Positions 7,904-16,980 of a stretch of DNA of 23,390 bases are shown here, piece after piece. Positions within the stretch are counted from its first letter, which is position 1. Each line of letters opens with the position of its first letter. The stretch spans positions 1 to 23,390 of the forward strand of contig DAYJ01000124.1 in assembly GCA_002506875.1 (NCBI GenBank), given 5' to 3'. The notes beneath the pieces were generated by a model. It was not told the DNA's origin. It did not search any database and saw only the letters and a program-made list of their open reading frames with translations. The stretch comes from Euryarchaeota archaeon UBA40. Lineage in GTDB: Archaea; Thermoplasmatota; Poseidoniia; Poseidoniales; Thalassarchaeaceae. The position numbers were made by a program, and so were the translations under genes.

Positions 7904-8713
7904 TTACAAATCTGCTGGTTCTGCCATTCCGCCACCGATTAGTGCATCAGCTAACAGGGTCGGACATACGTGGACATCACCAACTGAGAGATCAACCGGG
8001 TTATCATCGGGACCAAGTATTGGTTCAGGAAGATCTTGTAGCATTCGAATCCGGCGAAATCCATCTGGAACCGATGAAGAATGCGATTGATTGTCGTCCT
8101 CCCAGGCTTCATCGATATGGAATTCAGGAGGAGGGGCGATATCTTCCTTAGAATCTGCGATTGGAATTGTTTGCTCATTCTTATCTTCTTGAATGAAATC
8201 AGTCAATGGAGCAACACCAGAATTGGAAACTTCGATAATCGGTGTAGATATACCGTTTTGCAAGGTATCCCAATCGATGTCTTTCTGGAAAATTTCGATG
8301 GAGCGACAGACACTTTCGTAAAATGCACGTTCTGCTGGTCCATGCTGTTCCCAGTTTGGTTCAGGGGCGTTTCCTTCTCGTTGGAGAAGTGTCCGCATTG
8401 TGGCGAGTCGAGCAAATCCGTTCAGGCGGTGTTGAGTTAGGGAGCCGATAGCCCAACGAATGGTACGCATCCGTTTGCGGATTAGATCTGTCTTCGTGTT
8501 CCATCCTTCCTTTCTCCGCGCTTCATCCATCTCAATCTCAATTCGTTGAGTGAGTTGAGTCACCAATTCCCAGAATCTGGAGTTAGGAAGCGGGAGAGGG
8601 AGCTCTTTGTCTGCTTGTGAGCGTTGAAGGCTGATGAGCCTCGATTCAATCTCTTGGGCGGCCTGTTCGCTCAACGGGGCAACCGCCCCAGTGTCAGAAC
8701 TAGTGACCGCCAT
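7904..8713 (-). CDS. Probable GINS complex subunit, GINS51 (Sld5/Psf1-like) type
   Basis: GINS links MCM and the Cdc45/GAN nuclease in the archaeal replicative CMG-like complex. The 269-residue protein has an N-terminal all-helical half (about 15-150) with the basic segment RKRMRTIRWAIGSLTQHRL, where GINS A-domains carry a conserved Arg/Lys-rich helix. An acidic, Ser/Pro-rich linker follows (about 165-215). The C-terminal small beta domain reads RRIRMLQDLPEPILGPDDNP then VDLSVGDVHVCPTLLADALI. This matches the B-domain pattern of archaeal GINS51: 'vR.l.d.p.fvg.dg..y.l..GDvv.lP...A..Li'. The A-then-B order is the GINS51 order, not that of GINS23. It is longer than most homologues because of the linker. 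No ribosome-binding site precedes the ATG. The assignment is by pattern from memory, so moderate confidence. Confidence 0.68.
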   Translation of the reverse strand: MAVTSSDTGAVAPLSEQAAQEIESRLISLQRSQADKELPLPLPNSRFWELVTQLTQRIEIEMDEARRKEGWNTKTDLIRKRMRTIRWAIGSLTQHRLNGFARLATMRTLLQREGNAPEPNWEQHGPAERAFYESVCRSIEIFQKDIDWDTLQNGISTPIIEVSNSGVAPLTDFIQEDKNEQTIPIADSKEDIAPPPEFHIDEAWEDDNQSHSSSVPDGFRRIRMLQDLPEPILGPDDNPVDLSVGDVHVCPTLLADALIGGGMAEPADL

Positions 8714-8812
8714 CCATTTGCAGTCAAACCGGCCGACTCATGAACCATTCGTTCTTACTTCAAGAGAACGCAAGGCCGGACGATTGAAACGACCGTGGAT
8801 GGCTAGCCTACC

Positions 8813-11800
8813 ATGGACCCCACACGCGGGAAGGCATCTGCCCTTTCTCTCGTGACCCTCATGGTGCTGATGAGCCTCGGTCCAATTGCTTCAGTTGTCT
8901 CAGGTGATGATGTGCCTTGGACGGGTCCTGAAAGCATGTTACTGGATGATGCAACCGTTGAAGGTTTTAGCATTGAGACCAATGGAACAGTCACAGATGC
9001 TTGGATTACGATTGATTCGGATGGTAGCGATACTTTCACTGTCCCCGGTTGGTCGAGTGACACTCCTGGACGAAATTTCTCTCATGGTTCACATCACAAT
9101 GCTTCCTCCACATTGTTCAATGGGGATCTTAGTTTGTCAAATGCCGACAATCATGGTAGAATTCACGACTTCGAGAATCTTCATCGTCGGTTTGAGGGAT
9201 GGATTCCGGGGGGGACAACCAGTGTTTGGGAGATTGCCGATGTATCTAGCCTAAATGGGACTGTAGTCAACATCAACAACTCTGCAGGTCAGTCGATGAC
9301 GGCTCGGACAAATGGAGGTGGCCATGCACCTAGATTCGCCTCAGATGGAGATTTTGTTGCCATGACTCAACCTGATCTTAGCATCGCTCCAGGTACACAT
9401 TCATGGTTAACAAGTCCAGACTGGCCAATTCCAGCACATGTAGAGAATCTGACCTTCACAATGGATCATTGGTTTCATCTTTGGACAGATTCGGATGTAT
9501 CTGGTACCGGAGCTGGAGCCTGGGTAGAGGTTTCTTTTGATGGGGGCTCTAACTGGTCCTGGATTGAACCTGAGCAGGGTTATGGAAATACAATATCCAC
9601 CTCTGCTCCTGTTCCAAATGGAGCGAATGGCTCAGGGTTTTCAGCATGGGCATCCATTAATGCAAGCGGATGGGTTCGTTCATCCTTTGTTTTAGATGAT
9701 AATCCAGATCTTGTTAACGCGAGCACGTTCCGTTTCCGTCTCGTAGTTTGGACACCGATTACACAATCCACAGATCGACCAGGATGGTTCGTAGATCGTC
9801 TTCAGATGAGCAATGATGGCTATGCTCCCGGTGCGTGGTTCCATGGTAACTTGAACGGGGAATACTCACCGGATGCAAATGCTGCTTTGGTCATGGAAGC
9901 GGATCTTTCCTCTGTCAATGGACCCATGGTCCTACAGTACGCTGCGGATTTCGATATGGAGGGGGATGTCTACGATAACTGGCATGTCGAGATGAGTACG
10001 GATGGAACCAATTGGACAGGCATTACCCCGATGATTGGTCTTCCTGGACACGGCGTCTATGTGAATGGAACTACTATAATTGACGATTCAAATGGCTGGG
10101 TGTCACTTCAGCATGCGATTCCTAATGGATACAACACGACGATTTCGCTACGTTTTCGATTCCAATCTGACCCGACAGGAGGCACTGGTTTTGGCGGTTT
10201 GACAATTGATCCTCCCGAAGGCCTTATGCTGGACGATGTTCGAATTATCGAGATATCTGGTCAAACAGAAATCGAACATGCGGTGTGGAGGTTTAACGAC
10301 ACTTCGGACGCCAATCATTCCTCTGTTGTTCTAGGTAAGGTAGACCAGTGGCAGCATATCTCAAACCAAGGGATAAATGGCCCTTGGGATGAAATGGAGT
10401 CCTTCGAAGATGCAAGCCTGTTACCGATGGATTGGAACATTAGAACAGAGGCTGGATATGGTTGGGCATTCGGTGAATTGAACAACACTGGACCAGATCC
10501 TAACTCATTCCCAGGTGGGGGGAATGGTGCCGGAATGGTGTTGAATGCGGCATACCGACAGAATTCATATTCTCATTTGGAATCACCATCGATTCCTATC
10601 CCTTACGGGAGTCGAGCAACTCTACAATTCGACCATTTCATCTGTGCAGAGAGTGGTTGGGATGGAGGTGCCCTCTACATTTCGACCGATCATGGTCACT
10701 CTTGGTCTCACTTTGGCTCCCATATTGTGGATTGGTATGATTCGATGCACTACAACAACACTCTCAGTCCGTTCTATGGACAGATGGCTTGGGACGGCTC
10801 TCGAGTGAAAGGTGGTGGTTGTGGGGCTAACACCACCTTCGTTACCAAGACAGCGGATTTGAGCAATCTCGCTGGCCAGAGTGTAATGCTCAGGTTCTCA
10901 TTTTTCTCAGACACCTACTTCGAATCCAGTGGCTGGTATGTGGACAACGTCGGTATTACTGTAGATGTATTTCGCGATAAGGGAACGTGGACATCACCGT
11001 TGATTCAAGCCCCAGATTCTTTGGGATGGGGGTCCGTTGATGTTCAGGCAAGTGTGCCGAATAGAACCGCAATCAAGGCATCTATACTCGATTCACAGGG
11101 GGTGCCGATTATTGGGATGGAAAATCGAACTCTTCCAGTGCATCTTGCAGATCTTTACGGATTAACCTCCTTTGATTCGAGTTCAGGTATCCATATCCAA
11201 ATCGAGATGGAGACAATGGACGAACACAGGACTCCCCGTATCCAACAGGTATCCATTAACGGCAGCCGATTCCTTTCCGGTCAAGCTGCATCTGCAACAG
11301 GTTGGAACGTGAACTCACCATTGATTGTACATGAGGTAGAAGGAAGAATTGAGAATCCAACTTTCATGACACAGCGCGTCGATGGACCAACCATAATTTC
11401 TGAGCGTCGTATCGAATCATTCTCCATAGAATCGATTTCCTCAGGAGTCATGATAGAGGTCTTTGCGGATGGAAATTCCGTACATTCTTCGATGATTAGC
11501 AATGGCACAGTTTCTCTCTTCATACCTGCCACCACTCTTGCATTTGTATTGGATTTCCAACCAGGGTCGGATTTGGAACAGTTGAGTATTCATCCTCATC
11601 TTGCAACACCTTCCTTTGGTCCAGAGATTGATGTTCTCTCCGATGGCCTAGTTGAATGGTCTTGGCCTGATGACAGTGAAGGTAACTCTCTTCCATATGG
11701 TTTGATGCAGGGGTCTAGTATAGAATCAAACGAATCATCGATTAATGGTTCAATTCAGATTAGCTTAGTCGATGATGCTGATTGGCGTTATGCGACTATG

Positions 11801-14800
11801 ATGTTACGCGCTCATACAGGTACCAATGTAACGGTAACAGTCGATATGGGTCAGCGTTCATGGACGCGGACTATGTCGGCAGGCGACTTCTCTATGGTTA
11901 GCATGAGTGGTGCTGAACTCCGGCAAGGTCAATCCTCTTCAGTTGGCCAGTTAGTACTTGGCCCCGTACATCAGATGCCTCTTCGAGATGTCGTTTTCCA
12001 TGTTACTGCAGATCAGGATTTTACTGGATCTGTGACTTTGCTTAGTGTGGATCAGCACATCATATCTAACATTTCTAATCTTGGTCCTTCAATAGAGAAC
12101 TATCGCCTTAGTCGCCTCCAAGATGCAGCGGCTGCAGGGTCGAATCTTTCCTCCAAGCTGGCGATTCCAGTTCAAATCATACAAGAGGAAAATGGAGGCC
12201 TTATCCTCGATGGCAATGTAATTCAGAGTCCTCTGATGACAGATGAGATTCTACTTCACCCCACTACAATTGTTCCAGATACTGAATTCGAGATTGTTAC
12301 TGAACATCACCACCTTTTCGATGTGGATGAGATTGATCGAATCCGTCTTGAATTGGATATTAGCGGGATTGAATCTCGACCATCCTTCGTTCTCGATCCG
12401 ATTGCCACTGCATCGATCCAAACAATCGATTCTGCAGGATTCACTATTGATACCCCAATAGTAGAACGCCGAGCTTACAGCTACCGAGTTACTTGGCCTT
12501 TAACGATGGATTGGAGCCTCAATGATGCAGGGTGGGTCAAAATCCATGCAAAAGGCTTCGATTCATTGAACAGAACTTGGGGGCCGGATGTAGCAACAAT
12601 CGGTCTCGGTGGATTAAATGGAATCGAAAACGACATGGAAATAGTCGGGTTCATTGCTGTAGATTCACTTGATCGGAGCTTACTGGATTCTGGTGTATAC
12701 GGTTACCCACTCCATCTCAGCCCCCTCTCGCCAATAGAGGTGAGTGGGCAGGTGAGGTTCGAGGGAATAGTTGGGGATATACCCTCCTCTTCCGCTGCGG
12801 TAGCCGTCATAATCGAGATGGAGGACTACAACTGGTCTTTCCCCGCAGGTCCTGTGGGGGCCGATGGTTCATGGACAGCGACAATCTCTATTCCAGATGT
12901 TGAGGTTGAATCACCTGACTCGGTTTGGAATATCAGCGCTCGTATGATTCGAGTAGGTCCAGCTCAAGAGAATCGAAACCAAGCCTTGGATAACACAATA
13001 ATTACTCATCCAGGGCAGTTCAGAATTGATCGTGGCGCCCCTCTGATCGGCCGCTTGCTCGCTGATATCAGCGGTATTCAGCGACCCCTTGACCAAGATA
13101 TCTGGTCACTATCGCGCCCCTTGATAATGAGTGTCGAGGTTGACGAGGTGGAATCCCTTTCTCGCACAATCCAAATCCATTCGTGGATTGAGAATACTAA
13201 CGATCTAGATGGTGATGGGATACCTCAGCCGGATGAATACAATTCACGCCCCATCGTGGTTCCATTCAATGCTCATGAAATTGGAAAAATCGATCTTGGT
13301 TTGTTGGACATTTCCATGGGTATGGATGGAGCGCTGGTATCCATCTATGTGACTGGTGTAGATGCATCTGGACGCACATTCATCGGTGGCGGTGGACCCG
13401 GGCTTCATGCAGATCTTGCGACTTTTGCACTTGCTGAAGAACGCCCGACCAGTATCGAGAGGAACGAGGTCTCAATGGATCATATTGAGGGATATCTCCT
13501 ACACGCATCTACACACACGGTGAGTTTTGTAGTCGCTGATGATAACGGGTTCATATCAATCGACGAGATTCATTTGTGGTTGTCTGGAGTAGGTGAAGAA
13601 GCCGGACATCTACTGTATCGTCCTCTTCTTGGTGAATTGTTTGCACCGGCCAACAGTGCTCTCATCCCGATGAGTAGTGAGTTCATTCCGAGTGATATTT
13701 CGGGGAATCGTGGATTGTTGAGCCTCAGTTTTGCAATTGGTGAGAACGCCCCGTTTGAATGGACTCTATCCAATCATGTGCCTAGCATTACGGTAATTGA
13801 GGATGAACAAACTCTAGATCTGGATCTTCTGACCCTTGCTGATCTCACTTGGATCTTGGATGATAGAACGTCCTGGCAGGTGCTTGAAGTTCAGGATTTG
13901 ACTGCTCCATTCGGGCGTATTGATTCAGGTGTAATCCATGCATGGGATGGAGATGCCCTACTATGCCGTCTTCAGATTATCCATGAGCGCAATGGTGCTC
14001 CACTTTCGGCTCCACCAGTGGGTCGAAAAGTACAGGCTGATCCACATTTCGATGAGAATCTTGAGACAACCCCTGGCGTTATTGTAAATGGTACCGTCGA
14101 CATGAGCGGAATAGTCGAATTTGTCGTCGTCCTCCCTCAGATGGAAATTGATAGTGACGGCATAATCCGTATTCGATTAGATTCCACCGGAGAGATTGCA
14201 TGGGGTGGCCGTGATATCGATGTAGTCGTTGATCGTACTGCACCTCGAATCGAGTTCCTCCAGACCAGTCTAGCTGCAGTTCAGACTAACGGACTTGAAA
14301 CACAACAGGTTTCCTTTTCCATTCTCGATGAAGGAGGTGTAGCTGAAGAGGAGATTGATCTCCATTGGACTTTCAGGCGGTTTGGAGTTGATTTACCTGG
14401 GTCTGTAGGCTACGAATCCATCGGGCCAGTCAAGCGGCAAGGCCTCGTCTACGGAGTATCCGAATCCGTTGATATTTCAACCATTGAACCGAAGAATCTT
14501 GAGGATGGAGATCAGTTAGTAGTATGGTTGACGTTTACCGACCTTGCTGGGAATCCTGTAGAAGGTATTGGTAGTCAGTACGAGCCACGGGCACCAGTGC
14601 TCAGAGTGGTCTGGTTTGAGCCTAGTATTGAACCAATTTCTGTAGATCCTCAGCCAGCACATCTCAACCGCTTTGTGGATGTTGATCTTTGGATTCGTGA
14701 TACTGGAAATGAAGGGGGCAGTGTCGAAGTGTCTCTTCTCGCTTGGAAGCAGGATGGATTGATTGAACGGTGGATTGAGCAGAACAGAACAACGATTGAA

Positions 14801-15178
14801 CTGATGCCGGGAGGTTCTGTTCGTGAGTCTTTCGAGGTGGAGACATGGGCTGTCGGTCAGATGTTACTACTTGCTGTCCTTGACGGTGATATAGAGAATG
14901 GAACCATGCTTCCAGCAATCGAGGTAATAGATCCTGATGCCCAACGTGGCTTCCTCAATTCCGTTATAGAGGGTGATTTGAATTCGATTGGCTTACTTGT
15001 GATAGTATTCACTGGTTTTGGCTTCCTTATCGGCATCATTGTGCAACGGAATCCTGCCGCAGAGGATTGGGATGATGATGATGAGGACGACATACCATTG
15101 CCAGAAACCCCACCTGCTCGTCCGAAGTCATGGCCTTCACCTCCAGATAGATTCCCGGATGATGATGACGAGGAATAA
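8813..15178 (+). CDS. Giant secreted, C-terminally membrane-anchored multidomain surface protein (2121 aa)
   Basis: Not recognisable as one named family. Residues 1-30 are a signal peptide (hydrophobic core LSLVTLMVLMSLGPIASVVS). Between about 130 and 720 there are three copies of a MAM or jelly-roll-like unit. Each has an aromatic strand around a (S/D)-(F/T)-D-G-G/T-x-W core: WVEVSFDGGSNWSWI, WHVEMSTDGTNWTGI and GGALYISTDHGHSWSHF. Each ends in a W/G-(F/L)-x-(V/L)-D strand such as GWFVDRLQ or GWYVDNVG. The long middle looks like Ig-like beta repeats with many N-x-S/T sequons. A DLDGDGIPQPDEYN loop near 1463-1476 is a likely calcium site. About 1965-2045 resembles a CARDB-type beta domain. A single membrane helix lies at about 2058-2079, then a short acidic cytoplasmic tail rich in Asp, Glu and Pro. 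No protease or glycosidase catalytic site was seen, so binding or adhesion is the likely role. Confidence 0.82.
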   Translation: MDPTRGKASALSLVTLMVLMSLGPIASVVSGDDVPWTGPESMLLDDATVEGFSIETNGTVTDAWITIDSDGSDTFTVPGWSSDTPGRNFSHGSHHNASSTLFNGDLSLSNADNHGRIHDFENLHRRFEGWIPGGTTSVWEIADVSSLNGTVVNINNSAGQSMTARTNGGGHAPRFASDGDFVAMTQPDLSIAPGTHSWLTSPDWPIPAHVENLTFTMDHWFHLWTDSDVSGTGAGAWVEVSFDGGSNWSWIEPEQGYGNTISTSAPVPNGANGSGFSAWASINASGWVRSSFVLDDNPDLVNASTFRFRLVVWTPITQSTDRPGWFVDRLQMSNDGYAPGAWFHGNLNGEYSPDANAALVMEADLSSVNGPMVLQYAADFDMEGDVYDNWHVEMSTDGTNWTGITPMIGLPGHGVYVNGTTIIDDSNGWVSLQHAIPNGYNTTISLRFRFQSDPTGGTGFGGLTIDPPEGLMLDDVRIIEISGQTEIEHAVWRFNDTSDANHSSVVLGKVDQWQHISNQGINGPWDEMESFEDASLLPMDWNIRTEAGYGWAFGELNNTGPDPNSFPGGGNGAGMVLNAAYRQNSYSHLESPSIPIPYGSRATLQFDHFICAESGWDGGALYISTDHGHSWSHFGSHIVDWYDSMHYNNTLSPFYGQMAWDGSRVKGGGCGANTTFVTKTADLSNLAGQSVMLRFSFFSDTYFESSGWYVDNVGITVDVFRDKGTWTSPLIQAPDSLGWGSVDVQASVPNRTAIKASILDSQGVPIIGMENRTLPVHLADLYGLTSFDSSSGIHIQIEMETMDEHRTPRIQQVSINGSRFLSGQAASATGWNVNSPLIVHEVEGRIENPTFMTQRVDGPTIISERRIESFSIESISSGVMIEVFADGNSVHSSMISNGTVSLFIPATTLAFVLDFQPGSDLEQLSIHPHLATPSFGPEIDVLSDGLVEWSWPDDSEGNSLPYGLMQGSSIESNESSINGSIQISLVDDADWRYATMMLRAHTGTNVTVTVDMGQRSWTRTMSAGDFSMVSMSGAELRQGQSSSVGQLVLGPVHQMPLRDVVFHVTADQDFTGSVTLLSVDQHIISNISNLGPSIENYRLSRLQDAAAAGSNLSSKLAIPVQIIQEENGGLILDGNVIQSPLMTDEILLHPTTIVPDTEFEIVTEHHHLFDVDEIDRIRLELDISGIESRPSFVLDPIATASIQTIDSAGFTIDTPIVERRAYSYRVTWPLTMDWSLNDAGWVKIHAKGFDSLNRTWGPDVATIGLGGLNGIENDMEIVGFIAVDSLDRSLLDSGVYGYPLHLSPLSPIEVSGQVRFEGIVGDIPSSSAAVAVIIEMEDYNWSFPAGPVGADGSWTATISIPDVEVESPDSVWNISARMIRVGPAQENRNQALDNTIITHPGQFRIDRGAPLIGRLLADISGIQRPLDQDIWSLSRPLIMSVEVDEVESLSRTIQIHSWIENTNDLDGDGIPQPDEYNSRPIVVPFNAHEIGKIDLGLLDISMGMDGALVSIYVTGVDASGRTFIGGGGPGLHADLATFALAEERPTSIERNEVSMDHIEGYLLHASTHTVSFVVADDNGFISIDEIHLWLSGVGEEAGHLLYRPLLGELFAPANSALIPMSSEFIPSDISGNRGLLSLSFAIGENAPFEWTLSNHVPSITVIEDEQTLDLDLLTLADLTWILDDRTSWQVLEVQDLTAPFGRIDSGVIHAWDGDALLCRLQIIHERNGAPLSAPPVGRKVQADPHFDENLETTPGVIVNGTVDMSGIVEFVVVLPQMEIDSDGIIRIRLDSTGEIAWGGRDIDVVVDRTAPRIEFLQTSLAAVQTNGLETQQVSFSILDEGGVAEEEIDLHWTFRRFGVDLPGSVGYESIGPVKRQGLVYGVSESVDISTIEPKNLEDGDQLVVWLTFTDLAGNPVEGIGSQYEPRAPVLRVVWFEPSIEPISVDPQPAHLNRFVDVDLWIRDTGNEGGSVEVSLLAWKQDGLIERWIEQNRTTIELMPGGSVRESFEVETWAVGQMLLLAVLDGDIENGTMLPAIEVIDPDAQRGFLNSVIEGDLNSIGLLVIVFTGFGFLIGIIVQRNPAAEDWDDDDEDDIPLPETPPARPKSWPSPPDRFPDDDDEE

Positions 15179-15220
15179 CTTCGCAACCCTCAAGCGTGAT
15201 GCCGTTGGACCGCTGGATGC

Positions 15221-15302
15221 GCAGGGGTACCCGAGTGGTCAAAGGGGGCGGGCTCAAGATCCGCTGCAGAATGCTTCGCAGGTTCGAATCCTGCTCCCTG
15301 CA
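15221..15302 (+). tRNA. tRNA-Leu (anticodon CAA)
   Basis: An 82-base cloverleaf. The acceptor stem GCAGGGG pairs with TCCCTGC (15295-15301), with discriminator A15302. The anticodon stem GCGGG/TCCGC (15248-15252 with 15260-15264) encloses loop CTCAAGA, anticodon CAA at 15255-15257, which reads UUG leucine codons. A class II variable arm of 13 bases (15265-15277) forms a three-pair hairpin GCA-GAA-TGC. The T arm is GCAGG-TTCGAAT-CCTGC. No intron and no encoded CCA. It lies 42 bases after the giant gene and ends 11 bases before the stop of the convergent FKBP gene. Confidence 0.95.
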
Positions 15303-15313
15303 CTCTTCAAAGA

Positions 15314-15793
15314 TCAGTTGCAACCGCAGCCTGGTCCGCAGTTATCAGGGAGTTCTTCCGGAGCTGCTTCCCGTACATCCATGACTTCGACATTGAAGGT
15401 AAGTGTCTTGCCTGCCATTTGATGGTTGAAATCAATTGTAATTTCATCTCCGTTGATTTCAGAGATTGTCAAGGGCATTGGACCTTGATCTGTTTGTGTC
15501 ATCATCATGAGTCCGGGTTTAAGATCAACATCCGGAGGAAACTGATCGCGTTGGACTTTCATAATCGCAGCATCGTCACGCTCTCCATAGGCTCTCTCTG
15601 GTGGTAGTGTGAATTCACGTGTTTCACCAGCTTCAGCTCCCATTAGTTCCTCTTCAAACCCTGGAATCATTTTGCGATGTCCAACTAGAAACGTCATCGG
15701 TTCTCCGTCTCGACTGCTATCAAATACCTCTCCATCTGGGAGCGTTCCAGTGTAATGCACGGTGGCGATTGTGTCTTGGTCAATGTTGGCCAT
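15314..15793 (-). CDS. slyD: FKBP-type peptidyl-prolyl cis-trans isomerase, SlyD-like
   Basis: Prolyl isomerase and chaperone, 159 residues, no signal peptide, so cytosolic. The FKBP core shows VHYTGTLPDGEVFDSSRDGE, then IPGFEEELMGAEAGETREFT followed by LPPERAYGERDD. The middle (about 70-120) is the insert-in-flap chaperone domain typical of SlyD, with QFPPDVDLKPGL and DFNHQMAGKTLTFNVEVMDV. The C-terminus ends NCGPGCGCN, a short Cys-rich tail like the metal-binding (Ni/Zn) tail of SlyD. A GGAGG-like sequence lies far (about 20 bases) from the ATG, so the start rests on homology. The next gene upstream on the same strand is the Mrp-like ATPase, 59 bases away; an operon is possible. Confidence 0.94.
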   Translation of the reverse strand: MANIDQDTIATVHYTGTLPDGEVFDSSRDGEPMTFLVGHRKMIPGFEEELMGAEAGETREFTLPPERAYGERDDAAIMKVQRDQFPPDVDLKPGLMMMTQTDQGPMPLTISEINGDEITIDFNHQMAGKTLTFNVEVMDVREAAPEELPDNCGPGCGCN

Positions 15794-15852
15794 GAGTATC
15801 GGGCACCACCCCCTCCTATTGAAGAGAATGGGTCGATTTAATCCACATTTGC

Positions 15853-16887
15853 TCAGATTATAGTCACGCCTTCATCGTCGTCAGATTCTAGCGTATCGAT
15901 TAGCCGTGTAACAATGGTCTCAAACGCGGCTGCAGCAACCCCTTCTGGATCTGAAACAATTCGATGAACTCCATCATCGCCCCCTCGGACGAACCCAGGG
16001 TCGAATGGCAGCGATCCGAGGAAAGGTACATCCATTTCTGCTGCTGCTTCCTCCCCTCCGCCTGATTTGAACAGATCAAGGTTCACGGTCCATTCTCCGT
16101 CATCACTGGTTACCGCTTCGATTACCTGTCCTGATGGCCCGGATACATCGATACTGACTTTTCCGAGTGGTTTTCCATTGCTGTCCCTCGCCGTTCCGGA
16201 GAGTGAATAGCCACGCATATTTTCGACGACTCCTAGTACAGGGAGATTGATTGTTTTCGCGAAGTTAATGCTCTTTCTAGAATCGAGTAGAGCGACATCT
16301 TGGGGAGTCGTCACAATCACGACACCATCCATATCTGGCAAAGATTGAGTCACAGTCAATGGCTCATCGCTGGTTCCAGGTGGAAAATCGATGATGAGGT
16401 GATCAAGTTCGCCCCATGCAACATCTCCAATAAATTGCTGAATTGCACCGAGCTTGATGGGGCCTCTCCAAATCACCGGTTTATCTGGATCTTCAAGCAA
16501 GAAAGCCATCGAAATAACCTTCACGCCATGAGGCCCAATCGCGGGATATATCTGCCCATCTTCGACATGGAGTTGTGTACCTTCGATACCAAGCATTTTC
16601 GGAACATTTGGGCCAGTGATATCTATGTCGAGAAGACCAACTTTGAGCCCCATACGAGCGAGTGCGAGAGCAAGACCCGTAGCAACAGTAGATTTGCCAA
16701 CACCCCCCTTTCCAGAAAGCACCATGAATTTGTGCCGAACACCTTCGGCAAGCTGCGCCATCCTCATTTTTCTGCGCATTTGCTGGTATGCCTGCTCCAT
16801 TTGTGCCTTCTGTTCAGGATTCACTTGTGCATCATTTGCATCCCCATCTTTGGATGGGTTGTGCGTAGATACTGGCGCATCGACCAT
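15853..16887 (-). CDS. Mrp/Nbp35 family P-loop ATPase lacking the Fe-S CxxC motif
   Basis: Mrp/ApbC/Nbp35 proteins carry [4Fe-4S] clusters to apo-proteins. Residues 1-50 are a polar, helical leader. The deviant Walker A GKGGVGKST is at 59-67. LLDIDITGPNVPKMLG (85-100) and LIIDFPPGTSDEPLT (164-178) are the family's switch and Walker B motifs, and TTPQDVALLDSRKSINFAK is at about 193-211. After VENM (221-224), normal members continue into a C-P-x-C segment and then IFG-x-GGGE. Here the CxxC segment is missing. Instead residues of about 227-272 read GYSLSGTARDSNGKPLGKVS and onward, like a carboxypeptidase-regulatory-type beta domain, before DLFKSGGGEEAAAEMDVPFLG returns to the family. The whole protein contains no cysteine. 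It therefore cannot hold a cluster the usual way, and its role is uncertain. Confidence 0.88.
   Translation of the reverse strand: MVDAPVSTHNPSKDGDANDAQVNPEQKAQMEQAYQQMRRKMRMAQLAEGVRHKFMVLSGKGGVGKSTVATGLALALARMGLKVGLLDIDITGPNVPKMLGIEGTQLHVEDGQIYPAIGPHGVKVISMAFLLEDPDKPVIWRGPIKLGAIQQFIGDVAWGELDHLIIDFPPGTSDEPLTVTQSLPDMDGVVIVTTPQDVALLDSRKSINFAKTINLPVLGVVENMRGYSLSGTARDSNGKPLGKVSIDVSGPSGQVIEAVTSDDGEWTVNLDLFKSGGGEEAAAEMDVPFLGSLPFDPGFVRGGDDGVHRIVSDPEGVAAAAFETIVTRLIDTLESDDDEGVTII
16072..16209 (-). other. In-frame insertion replacing the CxxC region of the Mrp-like ATPase
   Basis: Codons 227-272 of the ATPase. The translated stretch begins with a G-x-(V/L)-x-G-T-A-x-D-x-N-G-K-P-L pattern and ends with a T-x-D-D-G-x-(W/F)-x-V-N-L pattern, the two hallmarks of carboxypeptidase-regulatory and related seven-strand beta domains. 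It is about 30 residues longer than the segment it replaces. The flanks resume family sequence exactly. Confidence 0.6.
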
Positions 16888-16980
16888 GATTCAGCGACGT
16901 AATTACATTACTTGAATCCGTGTGATGCTTCAATCCTGTATATTGGAATGATTCATATCTGGTCGCATAGAACATCAGTC

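Noticed and set aside
15067..15176. GAT-rich runs near the end of the giant gene that look like a repeat element
   Set aside because: They are two short GAT runs that code for the acidic Asp-rich tail, not a transposable or CRISPR repeat. No CRISPR array, IS element or att site was seen anywhere in the window.
15221..15302. Possible intron in tRNA-Leu
   Set aside because: The extra bases are the normal class II variable arm; the anticodon loop is a plain seven-base loop.
15018..15422. A 134-residue + strand frame running through tRNA-Leu
   Set aside because: It overlaps the end of the giant gene, the tRNA and the FKBP gene; an RNA gene in its middle makes translation implausible.
16300..16902. 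A 200-residue open frame on the + strand
   Set aside because: It lies antisense to the Mrp-like ATPase, whose motifs are unmistakable, and has no family-like sequence of its own.
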